A stretch of 31,903 nucleotides of DNA from CAZUSO01 sp964622775 (GCA_964622775.1 CAZUSO010000033.1:1-31903); one strand, 5' to 3'; positions 23,560-31,903 are shown, numbered from the stretch's first letter. Translations and numbers: made by a program. Notes: generated from the sequence alone by a model not told the origin.

Positions 23560-23896
23560 AAAGGGGCCGGTGCTTCGACAAAACGGCTGTTGAACCATAT
23601 CCTGACCATACAGCTCAATAACTCCATAAGGTTCGGACAATGACCGGTTTCGTTCAACTAATGTTTCATTGTTCGTCCTTCGGGCGCAACGAAAGCTTGG
23701 TTATTGTGGGTGGCTGGCGTTTTATGGTTGATTTTCTTCTCCTATAATTTTTTTCTAAGGTATATCCCGGACTTGAAATTGTAACATTGCGTTCGGTCTG
23801 CTTTATCCGGCTTTTTGTAAAGGAAAGCTGAGCGGAAAATAGGGCCAGATAATGTTTAAAAGAATAATGCTTAGAAGCGCTAAAGCTGATGCTGAC
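23560..23896. other. Gap after the tRNA, no supported gene
   Basis: Mixed composition. A near-perfect 10-bp inverted pair (CGGACAATGA ... TCATTGTTCG) flanks about 20 bp near 23633-23675. No open frame of protein character was found. Confidence 0.5.
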
Positions 23897-24208
23897 TCAT
23901 TTATCCTTTAGCTCATACTTATCGTTGACCTGATCGCGGCTGCTTTTTATGTACATAAGCTCTTCCCGGTATCGCTGGAAATTCATGCTCAGCTCCACAC
24001 CCCAACTGATATCTTTATTCAGATAGTGATAATAACCGATCATGGGAACGATATTATATACCTGTCGCTTATTACTTTTCAAAGAGCCCTCTGCCTGTCC
24101 TAATGCTACAGGTATAGATTTATTCAGCCCTGAGCTGAAATATGCCGGTTGGGGGAAGCCATCATGACTACTGAAAGAGATGATGAGCAGCAGGGAAAAG
24201 TATTTCAT
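23897..24208 (-). CDS. Short exported protein, possible fragment of an outer-membrane protein
   Basis: 103 aa from the ATG at 24208 (a TTG at 24217 is also in frame). Signal peptide MKYFSLLLIISFSSHDGF with cleavage probably before QPAYF. The remainder contains VYNIVPMIGYYHYLNKDISW and GVELSMNFQRYREEL, alternating aromatic strands like two or three strands of an outer-membrane beta-barrel, then a charged end. A full barrel needs more strands, so the protein may be the truncated 5' part of a decayed gene. It stands alone in gene-poor DNA. Confidence 0.5.
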   Translation of the reverse strand: MKYFSLLLIISFSSHDGFPQPAYFSSGLNKSIPVALGQAEGSLKSNKRQVYNIVPMIGYYHYLNKDISWGVELSMNFQRYREELMYIKSSRDQVNDKYELKDK

Positions 24209-24836
24209 TACGCGCAAAATACTTTTTTGGCATTATTATTAAAAATAAAAGCTAAGACATGAACTTTCCGTTCAGATTCATCTAAGCTAAGCGAATTTCC
24301 TTTCTTTATCAGGCTAAGGCGTATTGGAAAAGTCTGTTATTACTGTGGAGCACTTTGGTTCTTTATACAGGTTGCTCATTATACTTCCTGTTGCTATGCC
24401 ATGTATAAGGCATTTTGACAGGATAAAGGTAGTTGTTATGATAATTTTAATCCAAATTTTTTTTAAATCAAGGTTTCGAAAGCTTTCAGTCTTCTTTATT
24501 ATTTCAACTGTTTCTATTTTTGACAGTAGTAGTTTTACTTCCTGATGAAAATTTACACGTTTGATCCGTTTAAAATGTCATCAACTGATAATTATACGCC
24601 ATATTTCAAATGCCGCATAGTGCTGATTTTATATGAAAAAAATTAAAATTATTCTTATGACCGGCACGAATATTTTTAAGGTATTTTCCGACGAATCAGC
24701 ATAAACCCTGGTATAGTGAACAATACAAAACAGGGAATGGGATGAGGATGTTTAAAAATTGAAAAGTCATTGCTTCTCCTATCTGCAAAATCCGTACCTT
24801 CGCGGGAATTTTTTAAATACGTTAATACGCTGAAAA
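24209..24836. other. Gene-poor AT-rich region upstream of ahcY
   Basis: No supported gene. A minus-strand frame at 24314-24577 is open for 88 codons and protein-like but has no plausible start. The ahcY promoter should lie in the last 80 bp, where TACCTTCG (24795-24802) is one mismatch from the -7 consensus. Confidence 0.45.
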
Positions 24837-26165
24837 ATGGAACAAAATACAAAAACAAATATTGACTTTAATCTTCCGTACAAGGTGAAGGATCTGAGCC
24901 TGGCAGAGTGGGGTCGTAAAGAGATTCGCCTGGCAGAAGCGGAGATGCCGGGGTTAATGAGCATTCGTAAGGAATATGTGGGACAACAACCTTTGAAAGG
25001 GGCAAGAATTGCGGGCTGCCTGCACATGACCATTCAAACTGCGGTCCTGATTGAAACGCTGATAGCGCTTGGCGCCGAAGTGCGCTGGAGTTCATGTAAT
25101 ATCTTTTCCACTCAGGATCACGCGGCTGCTGCAGTGGCTGCTGCGGGCGTTCCGGTATTTGCCTGGAAAGGCGAAACAGTGGAAGAGGCCGACTGGTGCA
25201 TTGAGCAAACCTTGTTCTTTGGCAGTGAAGACCGTCCATTAAACATGATCCTGGATGACGGCGGTGACCTGACCAATATGGTCTTCGATAAATACCCGGA
25301 ACTGATTGAAGGTATTAAAGGGCTTTCGGAAGAAACGACTACCGGTGTGCATCGTTTGTATGAAAGAATGGCTAAAGGCACATTGCCGATGCCTGCAATT
25401 AATGTGAACGACAGCGTTACCAAGTCAAAATTTGACAATAAATATGGTTGCCGGGAGTCTTTAGTGGATGCTATTCGTCGTGCTACGGATGTCATGCTGG
25501 CGGGGAAAGTTGCGGTAGTTGCCGGTTATGGCGATGTGGGTAAAGGTTCTGCAGAATCCTTACGCGGAGCAGGCGCCCGTGTGATTATTACCGAAATTGA
25601 TCCGATCTGCGCCTTACAGGCAGCCATGGAAGGGTTTGAGGTGAAAAAAATGACCGATGCGGTAAAAGAAGCTGATATTGTGGTTACGACTACCGGCTGT
25701 CGCGATATTATCACCGGTGAGCATTTCAGATTAATGAAGGATAAAACTATCGTGTGTAATATCGGCCACTTCGATATTGAGATCGATGTGGACTGGCTCA
25801 ATAAAAATTATGGCCATACTAAAGATACCATCAAACCGCAGGTAGATTTGTATAATGTGGATGGAAATGAAATTATCTTATTGGCCGAAGGCCGGCTGGT
25901 AAATCTGGGTTGCGCTACCGGACATCCGTCTTTTGTAATGTCCAACTCATTCACCAATCAGGTACTGGCGCAGATTGAGCTTTGGCAAAATAATGATCGT
26001 TATGAAAACAAGGTATATGTGCTGCCTAAACATCTCGATGAAAAAGTAGCCCGTCTGCATCTTGAAAAGATTGGCGTGGTGCTGGATCGGTTGACGAACG
26101 CTCAGGCTGAATATCTGGGTATCGCGCAGGACGGTCCGTATAAGCCGGAGCATTACCGCTATTAA
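24837..26165 (+). CDS. ahcY: Adenosylhomocysteinase
   Basis: 442 aa. It hydrolyses S-adenosylhomocysteine to adenosine and homocysteine, clearing the product inhibitor of SAM-dependent methyltransferases. Seen: GCLHMTIQTAVLIETL and SSCNIFSTQDHAAAA of the substrate domain, NVNDSVTKSKFDNKYGCRES, the NAD-binding loop GYGDVGKG (from residue 230), and the C-terminal dimer element ending PDG-less DGPYKPEHYRY as in bacterial and eukaryotic enzymes. ATG at 24837 gives a full-length protein. It is followed by a terminator, so it is monocistronic. Confidence 0.97.
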   Translation: MEQNTKTNIDFNLPYKVKDLSLAEWGRKEIRLAEAEMPGLMSIRKEYVGQQPLKGARIAGCLHMTIQTAVLIETLIALGAEVRWSSCNIFSTQDHAAAAVAAAGVPVFAWKGETVEEADWCIEQTLFFGSEDRPLNMILDDGGDLTNMVFDKYPELIEGIKGLSEETTTGVHRLYERMAKGTLPMPAINVNDSVTKSKFDNKYGCRESLVDAIRRATDVMLAGKVAVVAGYGDVGKGSAESLRGAGARVIITEIDPICALQAAMEGFEVKKMTDAVKEADIVVTTTGCRDIITGEHFRLMKDKTIVCNIGHFDIEIDVDWLNKNYGHTKDTIKPQVDLYNVDGNEIILLAEGRLVNLGCATGHPSFVMSNSFTNQVLAQIELWQNNDRYENKVYVLPKHLDEKVARLHLEKIGVVLDRLTNAQAEYLGIAQDGPYKPEHYRY

Positions 26166-26185
26166 TCAGACAAAAAATCAAAATG

Positions 26186-26224
26186 ACAAAGCTTCCTTTT
26201 TCTGTTGGAGGCTTTTGTTTTTTT
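26186..26224 (+). terminator. Rho-independent terminator of ahcY
   Basis: An imperfect stem (ACAAAGCTTCC against GGAGGCTTTTGT) is followed by a run of seven T, 20 nt after the ahcY stop. Confidence 0.75.
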
Positions 26225-26547
26225 AGGTATGTCCGGGGAGAATTTTACCTCAAACTATAAGTAGCGACAGGACATAAAATGATACTGATATTAAGTCAAA
26301 ATCAAAAGGTAAAAATGCAAAATACTAAGCGTAGAGAAAACCAATTAGATTTGATATTGCTGATAAAATATGCTTTAATTAATACTAAGTAGCATTTTGT
26401 TGAAGATCTGTAATTCTTAACGGATGCATCTCCCAAGCTAAAGATTGAATAGCGAAATGGTTCCTTTCCCGCTGCTTTGTTGGTCCGCCGGGTATCTAAA
26501 TCTCCCATAGCACAAAATAAATTTTTTGAAAACAAATAATTTCTGGT
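26225..26547. other. Gap before the ABM-type gene, nothing recognised
   Basis: AT-rich without open frames of protein character on either strand. A weak -7-like TAATTTCT lies about 10 nt before the ATG at 26548, too close to be a standard promoter. Confidence 0.45.
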
Positions 26548-26910
26548 ATGAAAACACAGAATAGATTTACAGTTATTTATTCCTTCAAAGTTATTGAAGG
26601 GAGAGCGTATGATTTCATCAATAGCTGGGCAGCATTAACCCGTCTGATTTATGAATTTGAAGGCAGCTATGGTTCAAGACTTCATAAGGTGAATGACAAT
26701 TTATTTATTGCCTATGCTCAATGGCCGGATAAAGAAACCTATGACAAGTCAGGCAATAATCTTCCTGAACCGGCAAATATGCATAGACAGCATATCCGGG
26801 AATATTGCACGGAAATAAAACCGGAATTTGAATCGGACGCTATAATACATGATTTGTTGAAAGAAGAACAACATCATAATTTCAAGCCGGAAGATAGTTC
26901 CCGACAGTAG
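26548..26910 (+). CDS. Antibiotic biosynthesis monooxygenase (ABM)-like small protein
   Basis: 120 aa, no signal peptide. The pattern of a dimeric alpha/beta barrel is visible: strand RFTVIYSFKVIEGRAYDFIN, helix SWAALTRLIYEFEGSYGSRL, strand HKVNDNLFIAYAQWPDKETY, and a helical C-terminus. This fits the ABM superfamily, whose members include quinol monooxygenases, haem-degrading enzymes and proteins without known activity. No catalytic residue can be assigned. It stands alone with gaps of more than 300 bp on both sides. Confidence 0.72.
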   Translation: MKTQNRFTVIYSFKVIEGRAYDFINSWAALTRLIYEFEGSYGSRLHKVNDNLFIAYAQWPDKETYDKSGNNLPEPANMHRQHIREYCTEIKPEFESDAIIHDLLKEEQHHNFKPEDSSRQ

Positions 26911-26997
26911 AGAAAGATTCCTTTCGCTGAGAATAGTTCCTACGGAATGATATAAGAGAGTGTATAGTGGGGTGTTTGCGAAAATCTGAAATACACA

Positions 26998-27034
26998 TTT
27001 ATGAATGAACATTCAGAAATAAAATATAATTTTG
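26998..27034 (+). promoter_or_regulatory. Orphan promoter with an overlapping palindrome
   Basis: The palindrome TGAATG-AA-CATTCA lies about 12 bp ahead of the -7 box TAATTTTG (27027-27034), in the -33 region, an arrangement typical of TetR-type repression. The only following frame (GTG at about 27051) stops after 19 codons, so the controlled gene seems lost. Confidence 0.4.
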
Positions 27035-27755
27035 TACCTTAGATTTTAAAGTGGAGATTAATCCGGATAAAATACGAGACAGGAAATTGACCATTCTACT
27101 TAAATATTGAACACAAATACAAGAGATGAACACCTGAAAGAAGGGCTGACTTCTGTTTTTGCTAATACTGTGGAATCATGAATCAATCTTTACAACCATG
27201 CATTAACAAAAAGTGACAGGAGAGATTATGGTTTTATGATTGTCTTTATAAGCAGTTTTGCATTATGCAACCAATACAGTCATTGTGAAAATTGAATGAC
27301 AGGAGTTTTGAAGTATTTCGTACATTTTTGAAGTGCAGTTCTTTTGTATCAAAATCTAATATGATTGTTCTTTGATCTCTGACAGAGAAAAACTGAATGC
27401 TTTATAATGCAATGTTGACGCTTTCGGGTTACATCATCAGGCAGGAAAGAGTTCGTTATGGCCAAATTTCTTTACACTGTTTGAAACAAATTTGAGCTAC
27501 AAAATTAAGGTTAGAACTCAGCACTTTTGCCCGTAGTTTATGAATGAACCTTCATTTTGTGGTATTGGCATAACGTTAACCATAATATTATTATATGTAT
27601 AATAATATATTTATCATTAATAATAAGGTATTATTTATATAATACTTTTAATAAAATAATATTTTAGTCTCATCTGCGTAATGAGCATAATTCATTTGGC
27701 ATGAATCTTGCATTACTATTAAGTATCTTTTCATAGTGCGGTTTATTGGTTTAAA

Positions 27756-27783
27756 AGCGCTCCGTTATTCTTAATGGGGCGCT
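27756..27783. terminator. Hairpin terminator at the 3' end of the C45-type gene
   Basis: Eight-bp stem AGCGCTCC/GGGGCGCT (one wobble pair) with a 12-nt loop, starting 2 nt after the stop of the minus-strand gene and followed on that strand by TTTTAAA. The plus strand has ATTATTTTT after it, so it could work both ways. Confidence 0.75.
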
Positions 27784-27784
27784 A

Positions 27785-29464
27785 TTATTTTTGCAGGGCT
27801 TTTTCGGCGCGTTCCAATTGTTGCTGAATGGCAGTCCGCTCATTCTCCGTGGCAATTTCTTTAGTTAATGCAGTTTTATAAAATCCTGCCGCCTGGTCGT
27901 AATCGCCCTGTTCCATGCAGTAATCTCCGGCAATCCGGTAGGCATCATAATAATTCGGATTAAGACGTACCAGAAGTTGCGGATCTAATTTGAAATGATG
28001 ATGAGCAGCAATCCAGTTCATCTTCATCTCACGAAATTGCAGAAAGTCTTTAAATGCTGCCGAACGGAGCAAGGTGTCGGCGGGAATGTTTAATGCGATA
28101 TTTGCAACGGTTTCGCCCTTAGACAAACCTTTCATAGCAAATATTTGCTTCAGGTCATAACAAACAAATTCACCCAATTGCCAGGGTTCCGTGCTGACCC
28201 ACATCCGCAGACTGTCGGGCATGAAAATAACGGCATGGTGAGCGATCATCTGATTGATAGCTTTTTCATTTCCGATACCGATATTATTGTCATTCTGACC
28301 CCGGTAATCGCGAAGAATGGATGCCATTCGCTGAGGCGTTAAAGGATATTTTTGCTGTAGCAGTTGCTGCACGCGCTGATAACGGTAAACAGAAGCGCTG
28401 TTTTCCATCTGCTCCAGGTTACGTTTTTTGCCCTTCAGCGAATTACTTTGGTAATGATTGGTGCAGATAATATGGTCGGATGCAGCATCATAAACAGCCA
28501 GATCATCCGGAGTTTTTTCAATGATTATGGATTTGTGGTCAGCGGCAGAACCGATCAGGAAGCTTTCGCTGACAAACATAGTACGCTTTTTCGCAATAGC
28601 AATGGCTTCCTCAATATTACCGGCATATTGCAATATTTCCCGCGCTACCAATGATACGGGCGTTGCGGCATTGGTCGGGATGCGTGATTTAGCGGCATTG
28701 ATGGTAACCGTCAGACCCTGATCATTCATTCCGGATACCACGCCTATGAAGCCGCCCCAGGTGATGAATGCAAATTGGTGCCCGGAAGTGGGATGGACAA
28801 ATTCTACGATCTTATTTTTTGCAAAATCATCACCTACCCAGAAATCAAAATTGCGGGCAAGTAACAGCTCCCCTTTTTCGGTCTTGGCATCCCATGCGCC
28901 AAAAGAAGTACAGCCCACCAGCATCAGGTTTTGAAGCGCATGACCGATATCATGCGCAGCATGATAGTTCAATTGCCGATCGTAATTACTGCCAATCCAG
29001 CTGAAGCTGTCGGATGCGGAAAGCGAGATGCCGTAAATTTCCTGTTTGTATTCGTCGGTGACGTGATCAGGAAGCCCGCGATTCATAAACCCGGTGATAT
29101 AACGAAGAAATTTCAGGTAGCGGGGAGAAGGAATCATGTGTTTTATCTGCCGGACAAAGGCGGCTTCCTGATCCACGATCAAATCCTGGCTGAGCCTTCC
29201 ATTGATGATCCCGCGCCGGAAAGGCGTTCCTTCCACGTACATCTCGTAAAGCCCGTATTGGTTTTTGCGGATCCAGTTATTCCCGATTCGCTTTGTCAGA
29301 CTGTCGGTTTCGATCTTTTCAATGCCGCTCGTATCAGCCTGACTGATGACCGGGGGATCGAAATCCGACACCTTCCAGACATAGATACCAAATGCAATAA
29401 TCAATATCGTGAGTATAGCCAGAAACCAGATAAAAAACCGCAGAATGCGCCAGAGAACCTTCAT
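27785..29464 (-). CDS. C45-type (acyl-CoA:6-APA acyltransferase-like) Ntn hydrolase with C-terminal TPR-like repeat
   Basis: 559 aa. One membrane helix near the N-terminus (residues 11-29), then an extracytoplasmic domain. The probable nucleophile is C185 in LVGCTSFGAWD, followed by LLARNFDFWVGDDFAKN, GVVSGMNDQGLTVTINA and FVSESFLIGSA, the pattern of peptidase family C45 and related choloylglycine-hydrolase-like enzymes. These usually cleave themselves to expose the Cys; here C185 lies far from the N-terminus, so autoprocessing or use of an internal Cys is open. The last 60 residues (PNYYDAYRIAGDYCMEQGDY...AAGFYKTAL) form one or two TPR-like helical hairpins. The gene starts 5 bp after ade. 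Substrate unknown: an N-acyl amide or amino acid conjugate is the family expectation. Confidence 0.85.
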   Translation of the reverse strand: MKVLWRILRFFIWFLAILTILIIAFGIYVWKVSDFDPPVISQADTSGIEKIETDSLTKRIGNNWIRKNQYGLYEMYVEGTPFRRGIINGRLSQDLIVDQEAAFVRQIKHMIPSPRYLKFLRYITGFMNRGLPDHVTDEYKQEIYGISLSASDSFSWIGSNYDRQLNYHAAHDIGHALQNLMLVGCTSFGAWDAKTEKGELLLARNFDFWVGDDFAKNKIVEFVHPTSGHQFAFITWGGFIGVVSGMNDQGLTVTINAAKSRIPTNAATPVSLVAREILQYAGNIEEAIAIAKKRTMFVSESFLIGSAADHKSIIIEKTPDDLAVYDAASDHIICTNHYQSNSLKGKKRNLEQMENSASVYRYQRVQQLLQQKYPLTPQRMASILRDYRGQNDNNIGIGNEKAINQMIAHHAVIFMPDSLRMWVSTEPWQLGEFVCYDLKQIFAMKGLSKGETVANIALNIPADTLLRSAAFKDFLQFREMKMNWIAAHHHFKLDPQLLVRLNPNYYDAYRIAGDYCMEQGDYDQAAGFYKTALTKEIATENERTAIQQQLERAEKALQK

Positions 29465-29469
29465 TAAAT

Positions 29470-31107
29470 TCAGGGAGTCGAAAATATATCGGCAAAGGTA
29501 AAGGCATCCACGTCAAATAAACCTTTATCGGTTAGTTTTAATGAAGGAATAACAGGTAAAGCCAGGAAGGATAAAGTCATAAAAGGCGCGCGTAATGTGC
29601 ACCCTAAGGCTTTTGCTGCAGTATCCAGCGCCTCATACTGATGCCCGGTATCCACAGCATTGCGATCGGACATCAGGCCTGCAACAGGAAGAGGTAACAC
29701 TTCTATGGATTGGCTTGTAGCCAGACTGATTCCGCCCCGGTGCTCAATGATTCCATTCACGGCTTTGCAAATGCTTTCATCATCTACGCCCACTGCAATA
29801 ATATTATGGCTGTCATGTGCTACGGAAGAGGCCAGGGCGCCTTCCCGCAAGCCGAAATTTTTTACAAAGCCAATAGCCGGTTCCGTATTTTCATAACGAT
29901 TCACTACGCATAATTTTAAAATATCCCGGCGCACATCAGGCTGCACAAATCCCTGCTTAACCGGCAGTGCAGCCTGAATGCCGCGGGTAATAAGCTGTCC
30001 GTCCAATGCTTCAATCACCCGGATATTCCGACTGCTCCCATTGCCGGCCTTCAGCCGGAAGTCTGTGGGTGTTTTGGGTGTGGCGGAAAAATTATTAATC
30101 AGGGCTGAGGTATAATCAGCAAGGTTCACCTGACCATTTTCTGCAACCTTATTACCATGGATATAAGTTTGCAGCACTTTAAAATCCTTCAGGTCGGCCA
30201 CCACGATAAAATCGGCATCATCGCGGGGCTGCAGCAGGCCGACATCAAGCCCGTAATGCTTTACCGGCAATACGCAGGCCGCATGTAATACGTTCATCAG
30301 CTCAAACCCTTTGGCTACGGCACGCTGCACTAATTGGTTGATATGCCCGCGCAGCAGGTCATCCGGATGCTTATCGTCGCTGCACAGCATCAGGCGGCCG
30401 GGATGTGACCGGAATAAATCCGCCAGCGCTTCAAAATTTTTAGCGGCGCTTCCTTCGCGGATCAGGATATACATACCCGCTTTCAGCTTGTCCAGTGCTT
30501 CTTCCATCGAAAAGCATTCGTGGTCGGTGCTGATGCCGGCCGCCGCGTATTGAGCGGCCTGCTGACCCTTTAGTCCGGGAGCATGTCCATCCACCGGCTT
30601 GCCGTATTTTTGGGCAGCGGCAATCTTCGCCATCACTTCCGGATCCTGATGCAGCACACCGGGGAAATTCATCATTTCCGCAAGGTATTTTATGGAATCT
30701 CTTTGCAGTAATTGGTCGATAATCGTTGAATCGAGTATTGCTCCTGCCGTTTCAAAGCCGGTAGCCGGAACGCAGGAGGGCGCACCGAAATTAAATTTCA
30801 AAGGACTGTGCCCTGCATTCTCAATCATATAATCCAGACCCGGAACACCGCAGACATTTGCGATTTCATGTGGGTCGCTGACGGTGGCTACCGTTCCATG
30901 CGTTAATGCGATCTTCGAAAACTCATAAGGAGTCAACATCGAGCTTTCAATATGAATATGCGCGTCCACAAAGCCGGGCATAACGAATTGATCCGGAGCT
31001 TGAGAAACCGGCTCAATACCGGAGATTTTTCCATCTTCAACGGTAATGCGGGCGGGGAAAATACACTTGTTTAAAACATCAACTAACTGTCCGGAAATGG
31101 AAAACAT
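29470..31107 (-). CDS. ade: Adenine deaminase
   Basis: 545 aa, normal length for the two-domain amidohydrolase Ade. It converts adenine to hypoxanthine and ammonia for purine salvage. The metal-site HxH is H50/H52 in FVDAHIHIESSMLTP, followed by HGTVATVSDPHEIANVCG, PATGFETAGA, GHAPGLKG, and CSDDKHPDDLL; the C-terminal domain shows VAHDSHNIIAVGVDDESI and HRGGISL typical of Ade. The downstream C45-type hydrolase lies 5 bp after the stop, so the two are an operon. With ahcY nearby this gives two adenosine/adenine-related functions, but they are in separate units. Confidence 0.96.
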   Translation of the reverse strand: MFSISGQLVDVLNKCIFPARITVEDGKISGIEPVSQAPDQFVMPGFVDAHIHIESSMLTPYEFSKIALTHGTVATVSDPHEIANVCGVPGLDYMIENAGHSPLKFNFGAPSCVPATGFETAGAILDSTIIDQLLQRDSIKYLAEMMNFPGVLHQDPEVMAKIAAAQKYGKPVDGHAPGLKGQQAAQYAAAGISTDHECFSMEEALDKLKAGMYILIREGSAAKNFEALADLFRSHPGRLMLCSDDKHPDDLLRGHINQLVQRAVAKGFELMNVLHAACVLPVKHYGLDVGLLQPRDDADFIVVADLKDFKVLQTYIHGNKVAENGQVNLADYTSALINNFSATPKTPTDFRLKAGNGSSRNIRVIEALDGQLITRGIQAALPVKQGFVQPDVRRDILKLCVVNRYENTEPAIGFVKNFGLREGALASSVAHDSHNIIAVGVDDESICKAVNGIIEHRGGISLATSQSIEVLPLPVAGLMSDRNAVDTGHQYEALDTAAKALGCTLRAPFMTLSFLALPVIPSLKLTDKGLFDVDAFTFADIFSTP

Positions 31108-31436
31108 AATTAATTAGAGTTAGGTCAAGAGTCAAAAAACACGAAAAGTAAAATTATGGATTTTTGAGAATGCGGACAAAACAAGCCTGGCAACGCAGGG
31201 GAAATGCTTTTAAAGTATGGTAGTCCCTTCGGGTAAGGTGTCCAATTTAATGCTTCGAAAATCATGCTGAATTTTTCAAACAAATACTGCGTAATTATAC
31301 AATATTTTGAGTTAGGTTATCTTTCTTCCAGATCTCTAAATCATGCATACGCCTGCTTTCCAAGGCAGCTTTAAAATCAAAGGTCTTATTCGGCTGTCCG
31401 GAACATTAGCGGAGCGCATCCCGAACAGTAGATACG

Positions 31437-31510
31437 GCAGATTTGTAATCTGCTATACCTACGGATTGCAAATCCTTTTTATCTGTGCTTCGGAATTGCA
31501 AATTCCGAAG
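31437..31510. repeat. Cluster of three hairpins with related ATTnGnAAT-like cores
   Basis: Three perfect inverted repeats follow each other: 31437-31453 (GCAGATT-TGT-AATCTGC), 31463-31475 (GGATT-GCA-AATCC) and 31488-31510 (CTTCGGAATT with its complement around GCA). Cores are alike but arms differ. Confidence 0.8.
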
Positions 31511-31637
31511 AGCGGGAGTTGGTGTTATTTCGCAGGAATACTCTTTTCCACAGATAAAATTCAGGATTGTTAATATTACCGCCCTTCGAGCCGGGCGTTA
31601 CCTGAATCCTGCATTAACAAGAAGCCATAAACAAAAA

Positions 31638-31660
31638 GGCGCGCGAATCCGCCGCGCGCC
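31638..31660 (-). terminator. Strong rho-independent terminator of the T9SS cargo gene
   Basis: Perfect 8-bp GC stem GGCGCGCG/CGCGCGCC with a 7-nt loop, followed on the minus strand by TTTTTGTTT, 36 nt after the stop at 31697. Confidence 0.9.
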
Positions 31661-31696
31661 AACAGGAATACCTGGTTGCTTTTTATTTTTTCAAAA

Positions 31697-31903
31697 CTAT
31701 TTCTTTATTACCTTTTGAATTTCCGTTATGCCATTGCCCGTCAGGCGGACGAAGTAAACTCCCGTTGCAAGATTACCGGTATTCAGAATTTTCCCCTGTT
31801 CTCTGCTGTCAAGCTTCCGGCTTTGCAATATCCTCCCGTTGAGATCGCAAAGCTCCAGGCTTTGGAATACCCCGGCGCTGAAGTGTATTTCCAGGTTGCT
31901 TTT
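31697..31903 (-). CDS. C-terminal T9SS type A sorting domain of a secreted protein (partial)
   Basis: 68 codons plus TAG, open to the window edge; the start and all catalytic or binding domains lie outside. The visible part shows the sorting-domain pattern: LELCDLNGRILQSRKLD, then NTGNLATGVYFVRLTGNGIT and a basic end KVIKK. So the full protein is exported by the type IX system. Its nature beyond that cannot be told. It ends in the strong terminator at 31638-31660. Confidence 0.88.
   Translation of the reverse strand, partial: KSNLEIHFSAGVFQSLELCDLNGRILQSRKLDSREQGKILNTGNLATGVYFVRLTGNGITEIQKVIKK

Larger units (their letters stand above)
26911..27784. other. Gene-poor AT-rich region with repeat and operator-like remnants
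   Basis: Roughly 870 bp with no supported gene. It contains a copy of the 79-bp unit's palindromic core (TTCCTACGGAATGA at 26937-26950), two near-identical 18-bp sites (26998-27015 and 27537-27554), a -7 box TAATTTTG at 27027-27034 with no gene behind it, and a very AT-rich palindromic stretch at about 27580-27665. It looks like decayed accessory DNA. Confidence 0.6.
31108..31696. other. Gap between ade and the T9SS cargo gene, full of hairpins
   Basis: No gene is supported. The left 90 bp should hold the ade promoter (TAATTTTA on the minus strand near 31155 is one mismatch from the -7 box). The rest holds the hairpin cluster at 31437-31510, a longer imperfect stem at 31561-31612 (CAGGATT ... 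AATCCTG around CGCCC/GGGCG) and the terminator at 31638-31660. Confidence 0.6.

Noticed and set aside
24324..24545. 73-codon hydrophobic plus-strand frame
   Set aside because: Starts with TTG, has low-complexity hydrophobic composition, and lies opposite the equally plausible minus frame.
24314..24577. 88-codon open minus-strand frame with protein-like composition
   Set aside because: No usable start codon and no recognisable motif; may be decayed coding DNA but cannot be supported as a gene.
24640..24836. SAH riboswitch ahead of ahcY
   Set aside because: No conserved SAH-riboswitch stems could be recognised in the AT-rich leader.
31343..31718. Two overlapping plus-strand frames of about 76 codons
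   Set aside because: They cover the hairpin cluster and the terminator of the T9SS gene; no protein character.

Overview
The window reads as chromosomal DNA of a Bacteroidota bacterium, most likely of the Chitinophagaceae or a related family. The support is internal. There are two proteins ending in type IX secretion system (T9SS) type A sorting domains (21739-23373 and the partial gene at 31697-31903). A free-standing GldM C-terminal-like protein lies at 14849-15496. Several genes and the tRNA are preceded by the Bacteroidota -7 box TAnnTTTG, with one perfect TTTG-N19-TAnnTTTG promoter ahead of HU. A bTHX ribosomal protein gene is present, and Shine-Dalgarno sequences are generally weak.

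Left accessory end (1-2242): AT-rich DNA carrying a small secreted cysteine-rich protein, a strong hairpin, and a TlpA-type thioredoxin, followed by 320 bp without a convincing gene. Next, all on the minus strand (9464-2243), comes an envelope-sugar block: a phosphoglucomutase/phosphomannomutase-type enzyme, glucose-1-phosphate cytidylyltransferase (rfbF), two tandem ORF6N-domain paralogues, CDP-glucose 4,6-dehydratase (rfbG), a DUF3667-like membrane protein, a MiaE-like tRNA hydroxylase and, after a repeat-rich gap, KDO-8-phosphate synthase (kdsA). A polysaccharide flippase (9703-11199) diverges from this block. Together these genes make and move sugars for LPS or another surface polysaccharide, through a CDP-4-keto-6-deoxyglucose intermediate.

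Housekeeping centre (11254-19689): bTHX and HU on minus; ispH, a DsbA-family protein, dapD, the GldM-C-like protein and mscS on plus; then a convergent minus-strand operon whose order of transcription is a 46-aa membrane protein, pdxH, dedA, pyrR, pyrB. The stops of mscS and pyrB overlap in a TTAA.

Repeat-rich accessory patch (19690-21600): a 79-bp tandem array, a 157-bp MITE-like element with perfect 18-bp terminal inverted repeats, a small membrane protein, and a cysteine-rich lipoprotein whose signal peptide is out of frame by one base at an A6 tract.

Right part (21739-31903): a T9SS-exported subtilase, tRNA-Thr(CGT), a gene-poor stretch with a short possible outer-membrane protein remnant, ahcY, a small ABM-type protein, another gene-poor AT-rich stretch containing two near-identical operator-like sites, then ade and a C45-type Ntn hydrolase in one operon, a cluster of hairpins, and the 3' end of a T9SS cargo gene running off the window.

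Most genes are ordinary. The parts most worth a second look are the ORF6N pair with a different palindrome inside each gene at the matching codon position, the two cysteine-rich exported proteins with their neighbours, and the repeat families (heptamer arrays, 79-bp array, MITE-like element).
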